From positions 62,001 through 126,000 of the forward strand of contig CAOLHI010002540.1 in the NCBI GenBank assembly GCA_948474755.1: a stretch of 64,000 bases of DNA, given 5' to 3'. The stretch is from Ctenosaura bakeri (Eukaryota > Chordata > Lepidosauria > Squamata > Iguanidae). Position numbers and translations under genes: made by a program. The notes beneath the pieces are model-generated. The model worked only from the letters and a program-made list of their open reading frames with translations, was not told the DNA's origin and did no database searches. Numbering within the stretch: position 1 is the first letter of the stretch; the number at the start of each line of letters is the position of its first letter. This document shows positions 33,317-44,866 of the stretch, one piece after another.

Positions 33317-33510
33317 ACCATTTCCACCTTAAACTGTTGTAGTCCTATTATTCCACTTCCAACATCCTGTAGAATCTTGGGGTTCCCAATTTAGAGAAGG
33401 GCATTTAGAATTCTGTACCAGAGAACTCTTTGGTCTCAGTAAACTACAAACCCCAGAATTCCACAAGATATTGAAAGTGAAATAATAGCAGTATAGTGCA
33501 GAAAGGCCCT
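33317..33510. mobile_element. hAT-like palindromic MITE (family A, copy 6)
   Basis: ACCATTTCCACCTTAAACTG at the left and AGTATAGTGCAGAAAGGCCC at the right; internal CTATTATTCCACTTCCAACA is mirrored by ATATTGAAAGTGAAATAATAGC. The core GTTCCCAATTTAGAG pairs loosely with AGTAAACTACAAACC. Confidence 0.78.
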
Positions 33511-33534
33511 TGGATTCAAGGACACATTTCAGTT

Positions 33535-33795
33535 GATTTCCGCATCCCGCTTCTTCCCCTATCAGGGAGATGGAGGTGGAACAATTGTATTTTTAATTGT
33601 ACTTTTAATTATGATGTATTTTAATTATAGTATATTTGTATAAATTGCTCTATGTTTTAGAGTATTTTACCTATGATAGTTTAGTTCTATCTATTCTGTA
33701 TCTCACCTTGAGCCTTGTGGAAAGGCAGGTAATAGATAACAGAAGAAGAAGAAGAAGAAGAAGAAGAAGAAGAAGAAGAAGAAGAAGAAGAAAAG
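33535..33795 (+). mobile_element. L2-type LINE 3' UTR with a (GAA)n tail
   Basis: A T/A-rich 3' UTR (TTTTAATTGTACTTTTAATTATG) ends in CTCACCTTGAGCCTTGTGGAAAGGCAGGTAATA, the typical L2 end. A (GAA)n run of about 50 bp follows (33742-33791). The poly-Arg and poly-Leu frames seen here come from that repeat. Confidence 0.72.
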
Positions 33796-33834
33796 GAAGG
33801 GGAAGAGGAAGAAGGGTGTATAGCCCCCCACAGC

Positions 33835-34200
33835 AAGTTATGAAATTCCTTCCTGAAGGAAGTTTGCTTGGCCCTCTTCCTTCTTTCCTTTCACTGGGAA
33901 GCAAATACCTTTTTATTCAAGCAGGCCTTTGGCTTATAATTCCCATGGCAAAAAGAACTGTTAATGGGGTGTTGTTTTTAATCTGCTTTTATCTGTTCTG
34001 ATCTGATTTAATTGTATATTATATTGTTTTAATCCTTGTGCTTTTAACTAAACTGTCATTTAATTATTTTTAACTTTTGTCTGTCTATTTCTTTAAAAAC
34101 CAGACCCTGCACTCGGTTATTTTAAATGTGTTGGAAGCCAATACCCTGTATAAGAAGAAAGGTGGGATATATGTTAAATAAGTAAATAATAAATAGATAG
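33835..34200 (+). mobile_element. L2-type LINE 3' end (second copy)
   Basis: In-frame pieces recall the L2 C-terminus (SFHWEANTFLFKQAFGL). A TTTTAATCTGCTTTTATC-type 3' UTR follows and the copy ends GTATAAGAAGAAAGGTGGGATATATG, then an AATAAATAG-rich tail. Confidence 0.7.
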
Positions 34201-35185
34201 CCATTGACAAATGTTTTCTGTTCAAGACAGAACTCAGTTTTTTTTTCCCCCAATAGGCTACCACTTCCATGTGTTCTTGAGTCATGATGTTCAAAACAGT
34301 GCTGCAGAAAGTGTCTGTGTGTATTTCTGTTCAACGCAGGGCTTGGAAAACTGAATTTTCAACCAGATAAATGTTTTCACATTTTTTCTAGATTTGGTGG
34401 TTATTATTTGAATGACAACTATAAAAACCTGTGACTGATTACTTAAGAGTCATGTTTGATGACATCACCATGGCTTGCTCCCTGTGATGCTACCAATGGG
34501 AAATCCTAGTGCTCAGACTTTGGTCCTAAAATCTCCTGACCTGACAACTCCAATGGGAGGATTGTTCTGGTTTTACACAAGCAGATAGAATTGTCAGCTA
34601 CTGTAAACCTTTGTTAACAAATGTCACCAATGCCCAAAGAATGAATCTTAATAAAGAAGAATTACCAGCATATTAAGCCTGAAATTCCCATAGCTTTTAT
34701 GTCTTGTGGAAGTCAAGATTGAAATTGTTTTCAAAATAGCCAATGCTTATTTTTTTTTCCACCATAGATATTTGAAACATAGGAAACCAACAAAAGTAAA
34801 ATAACACCTGCTGCGGAGAAAGCATATATTTCTCTTTAAAAGGTGCACTAGCATTTTACCAAGAAGCAGTGCTTCAGCCAAAGAAAAGAAAGACCGAACA
34901 AAAGAGCATGTCGCAAACATATACTTTTTGAAATGTCAGGGCAGGCTTTGGGGAGTTTTAGAGTACATGCTTCTTTGAGAAATACTTTTTTATGTATATA
35001 ATGTTGTTTCTTTCACTAATAATAAGTGGAGTGTTCTTGTCTGCTCCAGGTCCTACAAAAGGATAGGATGTGCATGAACTGTGGTAGCAGTAGGTACAAT
35101 ATTTAGCTCCCTGAGAATTTTCATGCATTTTGTGGTACTTCTGGCTGAAGATGTGCAGACTTGAAGCAGGGTAGAATCATCTGTG
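34201..35185. other. Anonymous intergenic sequence
   Basis: No gene or classified repeat recognised. Confidence 0.4.
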
Positions 35186-36074
35186 TGTTACCCTAAGAGG
35201 TGAGGGACATTGGGACCCACTCACAGTGCAAGTATCTCGTCGGGATTTGGGGGAATCATAGCTCAAACAAGGCCTGTAAGAGGAGGTTAATGGCAGGATC
35301 TTTTCAGCTATCCATACAAGTACTAACTATAAAGAGGACTCTAGTTAGTTAAACAAAGTATTTTATCTGAATTAACAAACATACAAAAAAATCAGACAAG
35401 GCTATTGGAAAGTGAGGCAAGGAAAGTTGAGTAGAAAAAGACTGGGTGGAAAGGGCAATAATTTCCATTCCTGAAGAAGGGGTCACAGCAAAGTGGCTCA
35501 GACAGAGTCTGAAGGTAGCATGAAAGAATGACAGTCTGGGGCACCATGTACAATGTACTACATCCAATGTACTACAGATGGCTGAGTTTGAAGCTATGGT
35601 TTATATACCCTATTTCCTACCCTGAAAAGGTGCATTGGAAAAGCCATAATGGCTTTTTCCACAGAACTGAAAAAGGAGTCTGGATTGAGTTGATTACTTT
35701 AACTCCAGAGTAACAAAACATTGATGGGAATCATGTCAGTCTCTCAGTATCTGGGCATGCAGGGGGTATAAGGAAGATCTCCATAAGGCAAGATCAAATT
35801 ATGGTCACTGATTGATTCACCAGGCAGTTCACCCTCCTTTGTATTTGGGAGTTGACAGAATCTGAAGTGTTGAAAGGATTAGAATAAACCCATTAACACC
35901 AGGGTTTCCTGCTGAATCTTCTCTGAACTTATAACTTGACCATATCTTAAGTCAACTTGACCTGGCAACATGCTTTTCAGTCATTGTACCCTCAACCATG
36001 CTTTTCAGCCATAAATATGTCCAGTTATGAAAATAGTACATCTGACAGGATAGGGGGTATAGGGTAGGGTAACA
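35186..36074 (-). mobile_element. Solo LTR, family 1, copy 1
   Basis: An 889-bp unit with TGTTACCC at one end and GGTAACA at the other, homologous over its length to units at 41297 and 54461. The flanks TGTG (35182-35185) and TGTA (36075-36078) suggest a decayed 4-bp target duplication. The minus strand has a GGTATATAAACC TATA-like box near 35604 and a decayed polyadenylation signal near 35370, which sets the orientation. No internal retroviral region adjoins it, so it looks like the product of LTR-LTR recombination. Confidence 0.72.
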
Positions 36075-36216
36075 TGTACATGCCAGCCCTAATAACCATG
36101 TTAGCTTGGGAATTTTAGGAGTCATTCAAAAAGCATTTTATTTAAGCTGTCCTCCCAGTATCTTCACAAATTGGTTCCACTTCTTACCTTTGCATATTCA
36201 GTTCTATCCCCATCTT

Positions 36217-36902
36217 TAGCCATTTCTGCATGATGTCACTATCCCACCACAGCAGGTTGTTTCCCATCCAGGAGTTGTGCTACTGCAAGACATTGTTGCT
36301 ATGCAGCTGCTATCTCATCCCCAAGTGTTGCAAAACTGCCTTATACTGTTTCCAGAAAGGGAAAAAAATTAAGAACCTCCTTTAGCATTTCAATCCTGTC
36401 AGCCAGCTCAGTGTGGTACAATAATAGCACTTGATAGCGCTTCTTGTCCTCGTGGATGCAGGAGTGAGTGATGTGTGGGTGTGCCCCACTTTTCCCTCCT
36501 TTAGTGACTCCCATGGTGTGGCAGGTTTGGAATCCACCACCTGTCCATGTTTATTTTAAATTTCTCATTTGAGCAAATTTTTAAAAAAATACATTTTTAG
36601 TGTTATAGCACACAAATACAATAGCATGCTGGCATCTCATGATGTGACTGTGCTAGCATAGCTTACAAAAAAACCCAAATGACAACCAATCAGAGGTGGT
36701 GGGGCAGGATGAAGGTGGGAAAGGGAGTGACCAAAGATGCTGTAGTGTGGAAGAAACATCAATGGCAATAATGCTACTTAGCTACTTAAAGTGGAAGGGT
36801 GTGGAAGAGAATGTTCCTAACCTGCTACCATCACATGAATGACAATTCTGGAATTTTAATGGAAGAACACCCTATTAAGGTATAATGCAGAAAGACCCTT
36901 TA
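36217..36902. mobile_element. hAT-like MITE, about 690 bp
   Basis: The left end TAGCCATTTCTGCATGATGTC and the reverse complement of the right end (AAAGGGTCTTTCTGCATTATAC) are imperfect inverted repeats. The left region ATCCCACCACAGCAGG and inner AGCATGCTGGCATCTCATG are palindrome-rich. No coding capacity. Confidence 0.6.
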
Positions 36903-37239
36903 TCTCTTACAACACACAGCAAAGCAAGATATAGTCAGAGCTGTTATCTTGTTTATGTTATACGCAGCAAATCTCTTTTTTTGGGGGGGGGTTCAGTGCA
37001 GAGAGAGGAAACTTTCTTCATGCAACAGCTTACAACCCTGTAAAGCACCACCACCACCACCAATTTAGTGACCAGTTGTGGGGGTCAAGCAGAGATGAAA
37101 CTAGCTATGTCTGTATAATCAGATGTTCAAAGATAATGTTATTCTCTGGGACTTGTAGAAGACCCTGAGGAGGCCCTGGATGAAGACTTTGCCATTGTGC
37201 TTACAGCTACAGCCAGACACTGTGCCACCATACCACTCT

Positions 37240-37449
37240 TTGTGTGTATATGTGCCTTCAAGCCACCTGTTCAATTATGTAAATCCCATGAGCTTTCATA
37301 GGGTTTTCTTAGGCAAGGAGTACTCAGAGGTGGTTTTGCCAGTTCCTTCCTCTGAGATATAGCACCTGGTATTTATTTCTGGTCTTCTATTCAAATACTA
37401 ACCAGAGATGACCCTCCTCACCTTCTAAGCTCTGACAAGATTTTGGCCC
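37240..37449 (-). mobile_element. 5S rRNA-derived SINE with a BovB-like tail (copy 2)
   Basis: On the minus strand: CTTGTCAGAGCTTAGAAGG, then GGTCATCTCTGGTTAGTATT and ATACCAGGTGCTATA, a diverged 5S rRNA 3' region. It continues through ACCACCTCTGAGTACTCC, TTGCCTAAGAAAACCCTATG, and a tail with GGTGGCTTGAAGGCACATA. Same architecture as the copy at 4622. Confidence 0.8.
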
Positions 37450-38892
37450 TACTTTACAAGCCGATAAATGGCAGTGATGGAGAAAGTACAAGGGAAATGT
37501 AAAATATGTAGGATATGATAGGGGAGATAGAGTGTCATTCCAGCTGAGAGAAACTTTAAATTCCATCTCCTTATATAGGATCTCATATTAGGACATTCAG
37601 GAATTACTTAGGGAAAAGGAAATGAACACTTGACTCATTACATATTTATTTATCAGCACCCAGGACACATGAACTCTCAAACCTGACTCTGCATCCCCAT
37701 CTAAGTAACACTGATGAGAAAAAAAAAATCACACCCTCTAGTTTTTCGTATCTGTAGGTTCACTAAGGACAAGCTTTGCTTGTAGATGATAAGACCTGAT
37801 ACTTTATCCCCTTCCTCCTTTCCTTCCTGTTATTTTGCCCCTCCCCTCCCCTTTCCTCTTCTCTCCTTTTCTGTTGATCCTAATATCAAATTATGTAGAC
37901 TGTAAATTCCTTGGGTACAGACCTAAACCTTTAGGACTAGCTCCTACAGCTAGGGCCAGCCCAAGTCTTTTACTGCCAGAGATGGACAGAATGGTGCCTT
38001 CTTCCCCCTTTCCATATGGCAAACATGATTGGTTTGCTATTGGTTTGCTAGCTGAATCTTACTTCTATACTGGTATTTGGGCATCATCATCTATCACCCC
38101 AGAGGTCAATAGAAACTCCTATGTCACCTCTGGCTATGCATGTGACTCTTCCCTATGTTCCCACATAGTTTTCTAGTTTTCTCCCCAGTTGTATAAAAGT
38201 GAGTACTTTTTTAGAACTGGGGAGCAAAAAACACATTGGACATGCCCATATGTAAAAATACTGACAATGGAAGCTCACTCTTTCTACACATAGACTTTTG
38301 GATATTTTAATTAGTTAAATGAGCTTTTAATGGACAATATTAGAGGAGAGTGCAGTTTTTCATTTTATTTTTCTTTTAAATAGGTTTATTAATTTCCCTC
38401 ACAAAATACCAAAGTGATGAATTCATTATTGTTACCACTTCTGAGCAGGCAGATGTTAGGCAAACAGAAAATAATAAAGAGAGAGTAACTGTGTGCTACT
38501 TTTTTATATGCATACTGATTGAGATTCTCTGAAATAATTAATTGTTTTAAAAAGATGCCCTAGTTAATAACAAACTTTCTGTGTTTGTCTGTGCAATTAA
38601 CTGTTATAACATGAGTTGGGATTATATGACATGAAAGGAGTATGGTCCCCTGACAGTAGTACACCTCCACACAACAACAACGACGCAGCTTTACAAAGGA
38701 GAAGATGAGCCAACTGCTCCCAAAGGATGCTACATTCTGATTATTTCATGGATTAAAGTGCTGAAAAACAGATCCCAAATCTTCATTTTGTTCATTTGTT
38801 CTCAGTGCTAAACTTGCTGGTGAGGTTGATGAATTACAGTTACACCTTTATTGTACTAAGTGGTACATCTTCAACATCCATGATCATCACTA
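37450..38892. other. Intergenic, with a possible LINE 3' UTR scrap
   Basis: TTATGTAGACTGTAAATTCC and TTGGGTACAG (about 37892-37921) resemble an L2/L3-type 3' UTR motif, followed by AGGGCCAGCCCAAG. A 113-codon frame at 37835-38176 crosses this and is not a gene. The rest is AT-rich and anonymous. Confidence 0.4.
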
Positions 38893-41292
38893 TTTGTTGT
38901 TGTTAATTGTCATCTAGTTGACTTCAGCTTATGGTCATCCTATGAATGAGAGATTCCCAAGTCAATCTGCCATCAACTAACACCTGTAAGGTCTTGGAAC
39001 TCAGGATTGTGGCTTCCTTAATTGAGTGTATCCACCTATAATGGGATCTTTACCTTTTCTGGTTGTTTTCTACCTTGCCAAGTATCATTGTCCCTTTTTT
39101 AAAGTGATTCATGCCTTCTGATGACACGTCAAGCATATGACAGTCTCAGTTTAGTCATCTTGGCTTCCAGGAACTGCTTAGGCCTGACTTGGACTTTTTG
39201 TCAGTCAAGGGTATCTGCAGAACTATTCTCCAGAGCCATATCTCAAATGAATTGATTTTCTTCTTATCAGCCTTTTCCATTGTCCAGCTTTCCCAACCAT
39301 ATAAAGAAATTGTAAATACAATGATATGAACAATCCTGACTTTGGTATTCAATAGTATATTTTTACACTTTACATCTTGTCTAGTTCCTTCATAGCTATT
39401 CTTCCAAGTCCTAATCTAATTTCCTGATTGCAGTCTCCATTTTGATTAATGACTGAGCCAAAGTGTAGGAAATCTTTGACTGTCTTAATTTCTTAATTGT
39501 CTACTTTAAAATTATGCAAATTATCAGTGGACTTTTTTTTTTTTGCTTAATATTCAAAAGTACATCTGCCTTTGTTCTTTCTTCTTTGACTTTCTTCAGT
39601 AGCCATTCCAAGAATTTGTTATTTTTTGTTAGTAGTATGATGCCACCTACATATCTTACATTGTTGGTGTTCCTTTCTCCAAGTTTCACACCGTGTTCCT
39701 CACAGTCTAATCTAACTTTGTGTATAATACATTCAGTGTACACTATAAAAAAAATGGTGTGATAAAATGCAGTCTTGTCTGACCTCTCTCCTTGCCGGTT
39801 CAAACCTATTCTGTTTCTCCATATTCTGTTCTAACAGTTTCCTCTTGTTCTAAGTACTAGAACTAGGATGATCAAATGTTGTGGCATGTCCATTTATTTT
39901 AAGACTGATCCATAGTTTTTTATGTTCTGGGTAATCAAAGACTTTGCTATAATCTATAAATGAAAAGCTGGTTTTCTTTTGAAATTCTTTGGCTCACTCC
40001 ATTATCCAATGTATGCTTGCAACATGATCTCTAGTGCCTTTTCCTTTCAACTTGGACATCTGGCATTTACAATTTTGTGATGTCCTCTTTCTTGAAGATT
40101 GGAATGTATATTGAATGTTTCCAGTCTTTGAGCCATTCTTTTGTTTTCCATTTTGATTGATAGATTTTAGTAAGATTTTGAGTATTATGTCTCTGTTTTT
40201 TGAAACGATCTATTGGTATGCCATCCATTCCTGATTATTTTTTTTTACCCAGTTGCTCTGAGTGAAGTTTATACCTCACTTTCCAAAATTGTGAGTTCAT
40301 CTTCAAATGGTTCTTCCTTGAATGAATCAGTCTTTTCATCTCTTTTATATAGTTTGCCAGTGTATTGTTTCCATTTGCTTTTTATTTCTTCTAGATCATG
40401 AAGTGTTTTCCCCTGATGGTCATAGAGCATTCCCACTCTTGTGTTTAAATTTCCCTTTGATTTCTTGGATGTTCTTGAAAAGATGTCTTGTTTTACCTTT
40501 TCTGTCCTGGCCTCCTATTCTTGTTTTGTTTTGTTTTTTTTGGCATTGATTAAAGGATCCCTGCACACAAGTCAATGAATAACTGTGTTCAGGATTCTGA
40601 CCTTATCTCTGTCCCCTTTCACTTTTGCATCTCACACATCTTTAACAACTTCAAGAGTTTTATCTGTCACCCAATGGGTTTTTTTTTTGTTGTTGTTGTT
40701 TTGGCTGCAGATATCATCTTTTTTGTATTCCTCCCTAACAGTATCCCTCGCTTCAGCACAAAGTTTTTTGGCTCCTGATCAGTTAGGCTTAATAGTGCAA
40801 ATATGTTTTTACATTATCTTTAACTTCTACAAGGATGTTCTTCAGGTTGTATTTTGGCACAGTAATTGATTTCATTTCATTGTTTAGCTTTACTCTAATT
40901 TTTGATAGTAGCAGTTCATGGTCTGTGCCACAATCTGCTCCTGGTCATGTTTTTGAAGAGAGAATAGAGCTTCTCCATCTTCTGTTTCCAGTTATGTAGT
41001 CTATCTTATTTCTATGCTGGCCATCAGGAGATACACATTTACACATTCACCTCTTGGGTTGCCTAAAGATGAAGAATGTTATTTGTGATAAATAAACTTT
41101 TTTAAACCAACTTTTGGCTTCACAAAATTCAACCATCATCTTTCTTCATTTCTTGATCCTAGAGCAAACTCTTCTACAATATTTGGGTCTGCTCTGTTTT
41201 CATTTCTGTGTTACAATTGCCTTCACAGAAAATTTCTGGTATAATATACTTCCCAAGAAAAAAGAACATTGAGCAAAAGGCCTGTGCAAAGT
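38893..41292 (-). mobile_element. BovB (RTE) LINE, copy 1
   Basis: A minus-strand RTE element of about 2.4 kb, 5'-truncated within the endonuclease. Its 3' end (plus-strand TTGTTGTTGTTAATTGTCATC and GACTTCAGCTTATGGTCATCC) matches the tail of the Sauria-type SINEs. Upstream come the RT C-terminal region, RT core and the end of the APE-type endonuclease. Many frameshifts. It directly adjoins the solo LTR at 41297, whose target duplication lies at the element's 5' side. Confidence 0.88.
39130..41060 (-). pseudogene. BovB ORF remnant: endonuclease end, RT and C-terminus
   Basis: In transcript order: at about 40930-41060 an endonuclease end reads like SPDGQHRNKIDYITGNRRWR and GADCGTDHELL, with the D-Y and D-H residues of APE enzymes. 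At 39501-39803 an RT core follows: CEEHGVKLGERNTNNVRYVGG, where the YxDD active site should be but now reads YVGG, then LKKVKEERTKADVLLNIK. At 39155-39352, MNTKVRIVHIIVFTISLYGW then ESWTMEKADKKKINSFEIWL is the conserved BovB C-terminal region. Loss of both catalytic Asp residues and many shifts show it is dead. Confidence 0.85.
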
Positions 41293-41296
41293 GTAG

Positions 41297-42151
41297 AATT
41301 ACACAAAAAGTGGGGGAATTTGGGGTCCACCTGCAATGCCAGTGGCTCCTCAGAAATAGGGGGGATTATAGCTCAAAGAAGTCCTATGAGAGGAGGGTAA
41401 CAAAATGATCTTTTTATCTGTGTGTACCAGTAATGACTGCATAGATGACTCCAGTTACAAGTTAAACAGGGTGTTTCATTTGGAAATAACAAACACACAA
41501 GAAATCAGACACTCTCAGGAACCATATAACACTATCAGAAAATGAGGCAAAAAAAAAAAGTTGAATAGAGAGTAATTGGGTGGAAAGGGTGATAATCACC
41601 AATCCTGAAGCAGAAGATCAAAGCTGAGCAGCTCAGACAGCAAGTAGCACAGAGGAACAGATACCTGGGCTCTACATACTACAACCAAAGTACTACAAAT
41701 TACTGTCCTGAAGAAGAGTTTGTGGACAAAGTGGTAATGTCTTTCCAATAAGAATGATAATGGAGTCCAGAATGGACTGACTGCCTTAACTTTAGATGAC
41801 AACATTAATGAAAGTCTTGACAATCTCTTAATGTTTTGGTTTGGTAAGGTGAAGGGAGAATTTCTCCATAAAATTTGCTCACAGTAGGGGTCCTGACTGC
41901 TTCATCTGGGCAGTTTTTCCTGCTAGTGTTTCCAAGAGTACTGGCAACCTACAGCTTTTAGAAAGGATTATCCCAAGCCCATTAACATCAGGCTTTCCCA
42001 CCTAATCTTCTGACCTAACCTGGCACATGTGTACAGCCAGTGCACTTTCAAACACATTTTCATAATTGGACATTTTTCAAATTGGACATGAAATATGTCC
42101 AATTATGAAAACACCATATCCCACAGAGTGGGGGTGTATGGTGTGGTAACA
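41297..42151 (-). mobile_element. Solo LTR, family 1, copy 2
   Basis: 855 bp, bounded by an exact 4-bp target duplication GTAG (41293-41296 and 42152-42155). Its first bases (AATTACACAAAAAGTGGGGG) are a mutated TGTTACCCCAAAAGGTGGGGG; the other end is GTGTGGTAACA. Homologous to the units at 35186 and 54461 (shared TTATAGCTCAAAGAAG, GTACTACAA, CCCATTAACATCAGG). A 4-bp duplication is typical of gammaretrovirus-like endogenous retroviruses. Orientation is taken from the better preserved copies. Confidence 0.82.
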
Positions 42152-42164
42152 GTAGTTCCTGAGG

Positions 42165-43015
42165 AAGACCAACTCTGATACAGGCCAAAATGCATTGTTT
42201 TTTTAATTAATAAATAAATAAAGCAAGCAAGTGCTCATCAATCAGCATGTGGATCTCTGTCTTCTGCTTTACTTCTGCATTAATCCTCTTGCACAGAAAC
42301 TGTCCTGTCTGTCCAATGTAGAGTGTAGAGGGGCATTGCTGGCATAGGACGGCATATATCAACATTGGAAAAAGATCAAGTAAATGCACCTCTGATGTCC
42401 TGGTTGATGTTTTTGGCTCCTATAATATTTCTCACCGGATAGGCATGGGGAATAGAGTTGTCATCTAGGTTTGTGATAGGGTCTTGTCCCTGTATTATTA
42501 TCCATGTTATGGATATTTTTGTAAATGAGTAGTTACTTAAGATTTGAAGGTTGTCTTGTTACCCCAAAAGGTGGGGGACCTTGAGGGCCTCCAGCAGTGC
42601 CAGCTTCTCCTTAGAAAGGTCAGGAATTATAGGTCAAAGGAGGTCTGCAGCCAAGGGGAGGTAACCACAGGACTTGTCACCTGTGTATACCAGCACTAAT
42701 TGTGAGAGGGCTGTGTTATTTTCCAGAACTGGTTGTATCTTGTTGATGAAACTTTTGAGTGGTGTCAGTTTGGAATTGTAGGTGAGAACTAGGGTGTTCT
42801 GTCATTTTGGGGGTTTGGTCTGTTTTGTAGTAGATGGTTACTGGGTATTAATCTTGCCTTGTTGATTTTTTTTCTTCATCTCCTTAGGTTGGTATTGTGG
42901 TTTGAGTAATGTCTGTTGTAAATCCAAGAATTTTAAGTTTCTGTCTTGTGGGTTGGAGCAGATGTGGTTGTATCTGACTGTAAATAGATTTGGTGGAGTG
43001 TTGAGTGGAAAATAA
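42165..43015 (-). mobile_element. Penelope-like element, GIY-YIG end region
   Basis: The minus-strand frame at 42207-42389 contains QQCPSTLYIGQTGQFLCKRI, which matches the C-terminal GIY-YIG endonuclease region of Penelope-like retroelements (C-x2-C ... YIGQTGQ-x-L-x-x-RI). Upstream on the same strand, 42720-43015 has degraded pieces compatible with the RT end. A family-1 LTR fragment interrupts the element. Frames are broken, so it is a decayed 5'-truncated copy. Confidence 0.72.
42557..42708 (-). mobile_element. Family-1 LTR fragment inside the Penelope copy
   Basis: TGTTACCCCAAAAGGTGGGG, then CCTCCAGCAGTGCCAGC and AATTATAGGTCAAAGGAGG match the first 150 bp of the family-1 LTRs. The rest is missing and the other boundary shows no target duplication, so it is a truncated insertion or a deletion remnant. 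Confidence 0.75.
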
Positions 43016-44659
43016 AATCCTCAATACATTATTGTTCACTTATTGAAAGCCAAAGGGAACAACAGGATTTTGGGATGTCCTTGTAATCCTACTGGCTTTA
43101 TGTTGATGTTTCGAGTGAGCAACAGCTGAATAGAGCTATTCATAATCTGTGCAGCACTCAACACATAACTTCAAATTATATGGGTTTTCTTATGCTTTGC
43201 TAAGGTTTTATTTTGAATGTGTACACTGCTGTTTATGTCATCTTACATATTTTATTTGGATGCTTTTAGAGTGTTTTGCAGAGGAGCCGGTCATTAGAAA
43301 TACATAAATGTTCAAGTATGCAGCCTCCAAGTGTGCAAACCTGATGCAGGATAAAGGTATATGGAGGTGGTCTTTAAAATGGTGACTAATGGTGGTGGGG
43401 AATATACTCTGGCCTTTAGTGTGAACTTTAAAAGATCCATTCAAAATTCCAATCTGTGCAGGGAATAGTCTTTTATACTTTTGAAGTTTTCACTACAATC
43501 CACAGAAGATTCACCACCCCCCTAGGTTCAGAGCCACCAGCTACCAAGACACTGAAGGGACATCTCCCTCCAAAACTGTCCTCAGTCACATGCTTGGCAC
43601 TGTGTAACTTTTCAAACACAATATTTGCTAAAGCAAATGAAATCTTCTGAGATAAGAATATAATTGGTGTGGAATGTGTTCAGTGTCAGAACTAGAGATG
43701 CTGAGGTTATGGTTCTTTCCAGGCTTGTAAATCAGCAAAGTCTACCACACCTCAGTTCTAATTTGAATTCTTATTTGCAGACTTAACTGTCAACCCTTCT
43801 TGGCCCAGCTAGTGAGTGACTGCTTTCCTTGCCCTGTAAATGTGGGGAGAATGCAGAAGAATAAATTCAACATAGGATGATTTACCTCTATTAAGACAAA
43901 AAAGGGACATGCTCATTAAATTTAAACTGCTAGATCGTATTCCATTTATCACTATTACCATTCACTGGAGAGCATAACTAGTCATTTTCTTTTCTGATAG
44001 TTCCATTTAAACTTTTGCCACGAGAAGCAAAAGGTGGAAGAAACAGGCTTTATTATTCAAAACTGTTAAATTCTTAGTGCAGATTACAAGAAGAGGCCTT
44101 GGTGGAGTATATTTTGAGGACATTTAAAGTGCTGTTTGCAGTCTCTGGGCAGAGACCACTCAAGGCTGAAGATTTTTGAAAACAATTTATTTCAATAAGA
44201 AGTGTCATCAGTCCCCCACTGAAATCAAAGAGACTTCATTCTTAATTTTAGCTGGGCAATATTTGTCAAAAGTGTTGTGATAATGTTTCATCTTATTCGT
44301 GTGTATTCATTCCACCAAAATGTCTGAAGGTGTTGTGTGGAATATGAATTTGAAATGCCATTGAAAGGACAGGAAATGGGCAGACATTCAGGATCTGATG
44401 GTATTAGATGAGCAAGGGTTTAAATCTTTTTTCTCCTTTGTGTTGCTTTTTTTTAAATAGTTAATGATGAAGCTGCTTACCTAGGAGGTGTTGAGACTGG
44501 CTCAACTTACAAAATGGAGCTGGGATTTTCCTAAAGATGAGGCTTTATGTTGTGGAGTTGGAAAAAATATTTTAAAATATTTTAAAAAATGGTTGAAATA
44601 GTTTGAAGTATTGAGACATCCTAATGAGAAGAATCCTAGGCTAATGAGGACCTTTACAG
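43016..44659. other. Anonymous intergenic sequence
   Basis: No gene. Parts of 43870-44160 are repeat-free and evenly composed. The boundary of the Penelope remnant is uncertain and may reach beyond 43015. Confidence 0.35.
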
Positions 44660-44866
44660 TTCAGGACTTATTCTTTGGAAATTCACATATGAAGATTTTG
44701 TGCAGAAAACATCATTTCCTATGTTCAAAACAGCATTTTCTGAGCAAAAATTGTATTTCCTAAGTTGAAATATTATCTTGCATGAAGAAAATGCAGTCTC
44801 ATGCCCAGAATACAGTTTTCTGCGGAAAATAATCATGTGTGAATTTTGTGCAGAGTAAGTCCTGAA
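44660..44866. mobile_element. Palindromic MITE, about 207 bp
   Basis: The ends TTCAGGACTTATTCT and AGAGTAAGTCCTGAA are near-perfect inverted repeats, extended by AAATTCACATATGA against TCATGTGTGAATTT. The interior is built of TTTTCTGNGCAAAA-like motifs. No open frame of note and no clear target duplication. Confidence 0.72.

Noticed and set aside
33636..34001. Open frames with poly-Arg (plus) and poly-Leu (minus)
   Set aside because: They are produced by the (GAA)n microsatellite at 33742-33791 at the end of an L2 tail.
37835..38176. 113-codon plus-strand frame
   Set aside because: It runs through a LINE 3' UTR-like stretch and has no domain.
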